DNA of 41,136 nucleotides from a virus. The position numbers and the translations under genes were made by a program. The stretch spans positions 1-41,136 of IMG/VR virus record IMGVR_UViG_3300031218_000003, one strand, 5' to 3'. The notes beneath the pieces were generated by a model. That model was not told the DNA's origin, searched no databases, and saw nothing but the letters and a program-made list of their open reading frames with translations. Shown here piece after piece: positions 39,868 through 41,136 of the stretch; positions within the stretch are counted from its first letter, which is position 1, and every line of letters starts with the position of its first letter.

Positions 39868-41136
39868 TTAAAGTTTCATAATTTTATACATCACTATGTA
39901 CGGTTGTAGATTGTTGTGCGACTGACCTCCACCTTTATTTTCAATACTCAGTGTATGTTCGTGTTCTCCATTATTGTTCACTTGTATTGGCCTTTGTCTA
40001 AAAAGATTAGGTCCTCCGTCAAATCCTCCACTAAGTTCAGCTCCATCATAAGGTCCTACAGCAAATCCATCATGCGAGTGATTTCCTGCTCTATTTGTAT
40101 TTCCTTCGTGTGAGTGAGTAGGCATTTCGTCTTCCGTTAGTGTGTGTGACTTCTCTCCTCCAGACTCTTTTACTGTATCGAAATCGCTGTCAGAAGATTT
40201 TTGTCCTACAGTAACTTTCCCTTGTATGTCTGGAGCATTTTGTCCATTATAGATTGATCCTGGAGCATTTATTTGCTGTCCGTTACACAATACCCATCCG
40301 CTTGGAATGTTCGCTATGTCGCCAGAGTAATCCCACACTACTCCTGGAAACACAATGCTATTTAGAAGTTTGAACAACGAATTGTCAGCAACAGTAACTT
40401 CAACATCTCCATCAGTTGAAAATTTATTGACTTCACTTCCAGTAATTAAAAAGCCATTGTCATTGAAGCTTTTCTCTCCTAAATAACTGTTTTCTTTGAC
40501 GTTCCTGAAGCTAGTTATCTGTCTATCGTCAATTAGTCTATATTTAATGTTATAAGTCCCTGGAGGTAGCTGTATCTGTGCAAATCCTGCAAATCCTGGA
40601 ACAATTTTTTCAAACGTAACGTTCTTACTCTTATTTACCACTCTAAGTTCGATCAATCCTGCTGGACCAATTCTAATTGCTCCGTCACTTAAATAGCTTG
40701 ACTGATATTCTAGCTCTAATTCAATGTCTCCGTCAATTAGTTGACTTTCTAAAATTTCACAGCTCTGTCCGTTTTCGAAAACAACATATTGTCCTTGAAA
40801 ATCTCCTGCAGTGAATTCTGAAAAGTCGTCCCAGGAACCTCCTTTGCCATCGAAAATTCTTAATCTTCGTGTAGTCGGATTTACGCTCCAAGAAACGCTT
40901 CGAACTCCCCACTCAACTCTTACATCACTCGAATCGACTGCTCCTGCACTAGGTTTGAACTTAACTTCTGTACAGGCTATGTTCTCGCTTTCAAACTCAC
41001 TAGAGTTAGTTGCCTGCACGTCTTGGGTTAAGAAGTTGAAGATGTTGTCTAGTCTTTTATCTTCAACATTAACAATCGTACCGTTACGCGTTACAGTAGC
41101 TAATACAAACTCCTTTCCTTGAATTAGCTCAGATTC
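39868..41136 (-). CDS. Tail-collar domain fibre protein (5' end outside the window)
   Basis: The frame stays open to the right edge, so the gene starts beyond the window; a GTG at 41019 is only an internal codon, because the in-frame upstream sequence also reads as protein (ESELIQGKEFVLATVTRNGT). The last 150 residues form a phage tail-collar domain: GDIANIPSGWVLCNGQQINA (the P-x-GW-x-x-C-x-G motif), PDIQGKVTVGQ, a histidine-rich loop with EDEMPTHSHEG and GNHSHDG, GEHEHTLSIENKG and SHNNLQPYIVMYKIMKL. Such domains sit at the ends of tail fibres and help attach to the host. The visible N-terminal part is beta-rich. Confidence 0.88.
   Translation of the reverse strand, partial: ESELIQGKEFVLATVTRNGTIVNVEDKRLDNIFNFLTQDVQATNSSEFESENIACTEVKFKPSAGAVDSSDVRVEWGVRSVSWSVNPTTRRLRIFDGKGGSWDDFSEFTAGDFQGQYVVFENGQSCEILESQLIDGDIELELEYQSSYLSDGAIRIGPAGLIELRVVNKSKNVTFEKIVPGFAGFAQIQLPPGTYNIKYRLIDDRQITSFRNVKENSYLGEKSFNDNGFLITGSEVNKFSTDGDVEVTVADNSLFKLLNSIVFPGVVWDYSGDIANIPSGWVLCNGQQINAPGSIYNGQNAPDIQGKVTVGQKSSDSDFDTVKESGGEKSHTLTEDEMPTHSHEGNTNRAGNHSHDGFAVGPYDGAELSGGFDGGPNLFRQRPIQVNNNGEHEHTLSIENKGGGQSHNNLQPYIVMYKIMKL

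Noticed and set aside
41017-41019. GTG as the start of the tail-collar gene
   Set aside because: The frame continues open to the window edge with protein-like sequence, so the true start lies outside.
1-41136. CRISPR arrays, insertion sequences, integrase or lysogeny genes
   Set aside because: No spaced repeat arrays, transposase motifs, tyrosine or serine integrase motifs or terminal inverted repeats of insertion sequences were seen.

Overview
The window is part of the genome of a tailed, probably lytic, bacteriophage of a Bacteroidota (Flavobacterium/Cellulophaga-like) host. Almost every base is coding, all genes lie on the minus strand, and genes abut or overlap by 1-30 nt. Base composition is AT-rich. 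Hallmark phage genes (terminase large subunit, tail-collar fibre protein, rIIA/rIIB, gp46/gp47-like nuclease, gp32-like SSB) are mixed with a complete replisome. The host assignment rests on three things: promoters of the Bacteroidota type (TTG, 20 nt, then TATCTTTA/G), the near absence of Shine-Dalgarno sequences, and A-rich start contexts such as GTAAAATG.

Reading in the direction of transcription (from high to low coordinates): 41136-38959 holds virion genes (a tail-collar protein cut by the window edge and a second structural protein). 38929-37038 holds small genes, including an HNH protein. 37019-34642 holds a DnaQ-like exonuclease and TerL. 34623-32241 holds a DnaB-like helicase and a zinc/TOPRIM primase. 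31695-28547 is a 7-deazaguanine precursor block (QueD, QueE, FolE) with an HNH endonuclease and a purine phosphoribosyltransferase. 28536-25869 holds a dCTP-deaminase-like protein, a T-fold/P-loop kinase fusion and an ATP-dependent DNA ligase. 25734-24161 holds a transglycosylase of the TGT/DpdA type, a small unknown protein and an HTH protein. 24177-20010 holds an unknown protein and a C-family DNA polymerase. 19930-13018 is a recombination block (acidic protein, possible UvsY-like mediator, gp32-like SSB, a tRNA, SbcD, RecA, SbcC). 13008-9066 holds RuvC, a two-domain DNA-binding protein and many small unknown genes. 9066-3537 holds a DUF2786 protein, a macro-domain protein, rIIA and rIIB. 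3417-1 holds a dNMP kinase, RNase H, a UvrD-like helicase and a B12-dependent ribonucleotide reductase cut by the window edge.

The genes suggest two linked themes. First, the phage runs its own nucleotide supply and DNA replication. Second, it probably replaces some guanines in its DNA with a 7-deazaguanine: FolE, QueD and QueE make 7-carboxy-7-deazaguanine, and the TGT/DpdA-like protein could insert it (or preQ0 if the host supplies QueC). No QueC is seen here.

The most striking non-coding signal is a family of nine promoter-like sites with a conserved dyad: a GATA half-site exactly 9 bp upstream of the -7 TATC box. This goes beyond the ordinary host consensus and may be the operator of a phage regulator. 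There is no gene-free stretch over 300 bases; the largest gaps (3418-3536, 18350-18443, 25735-25868) are described as features.
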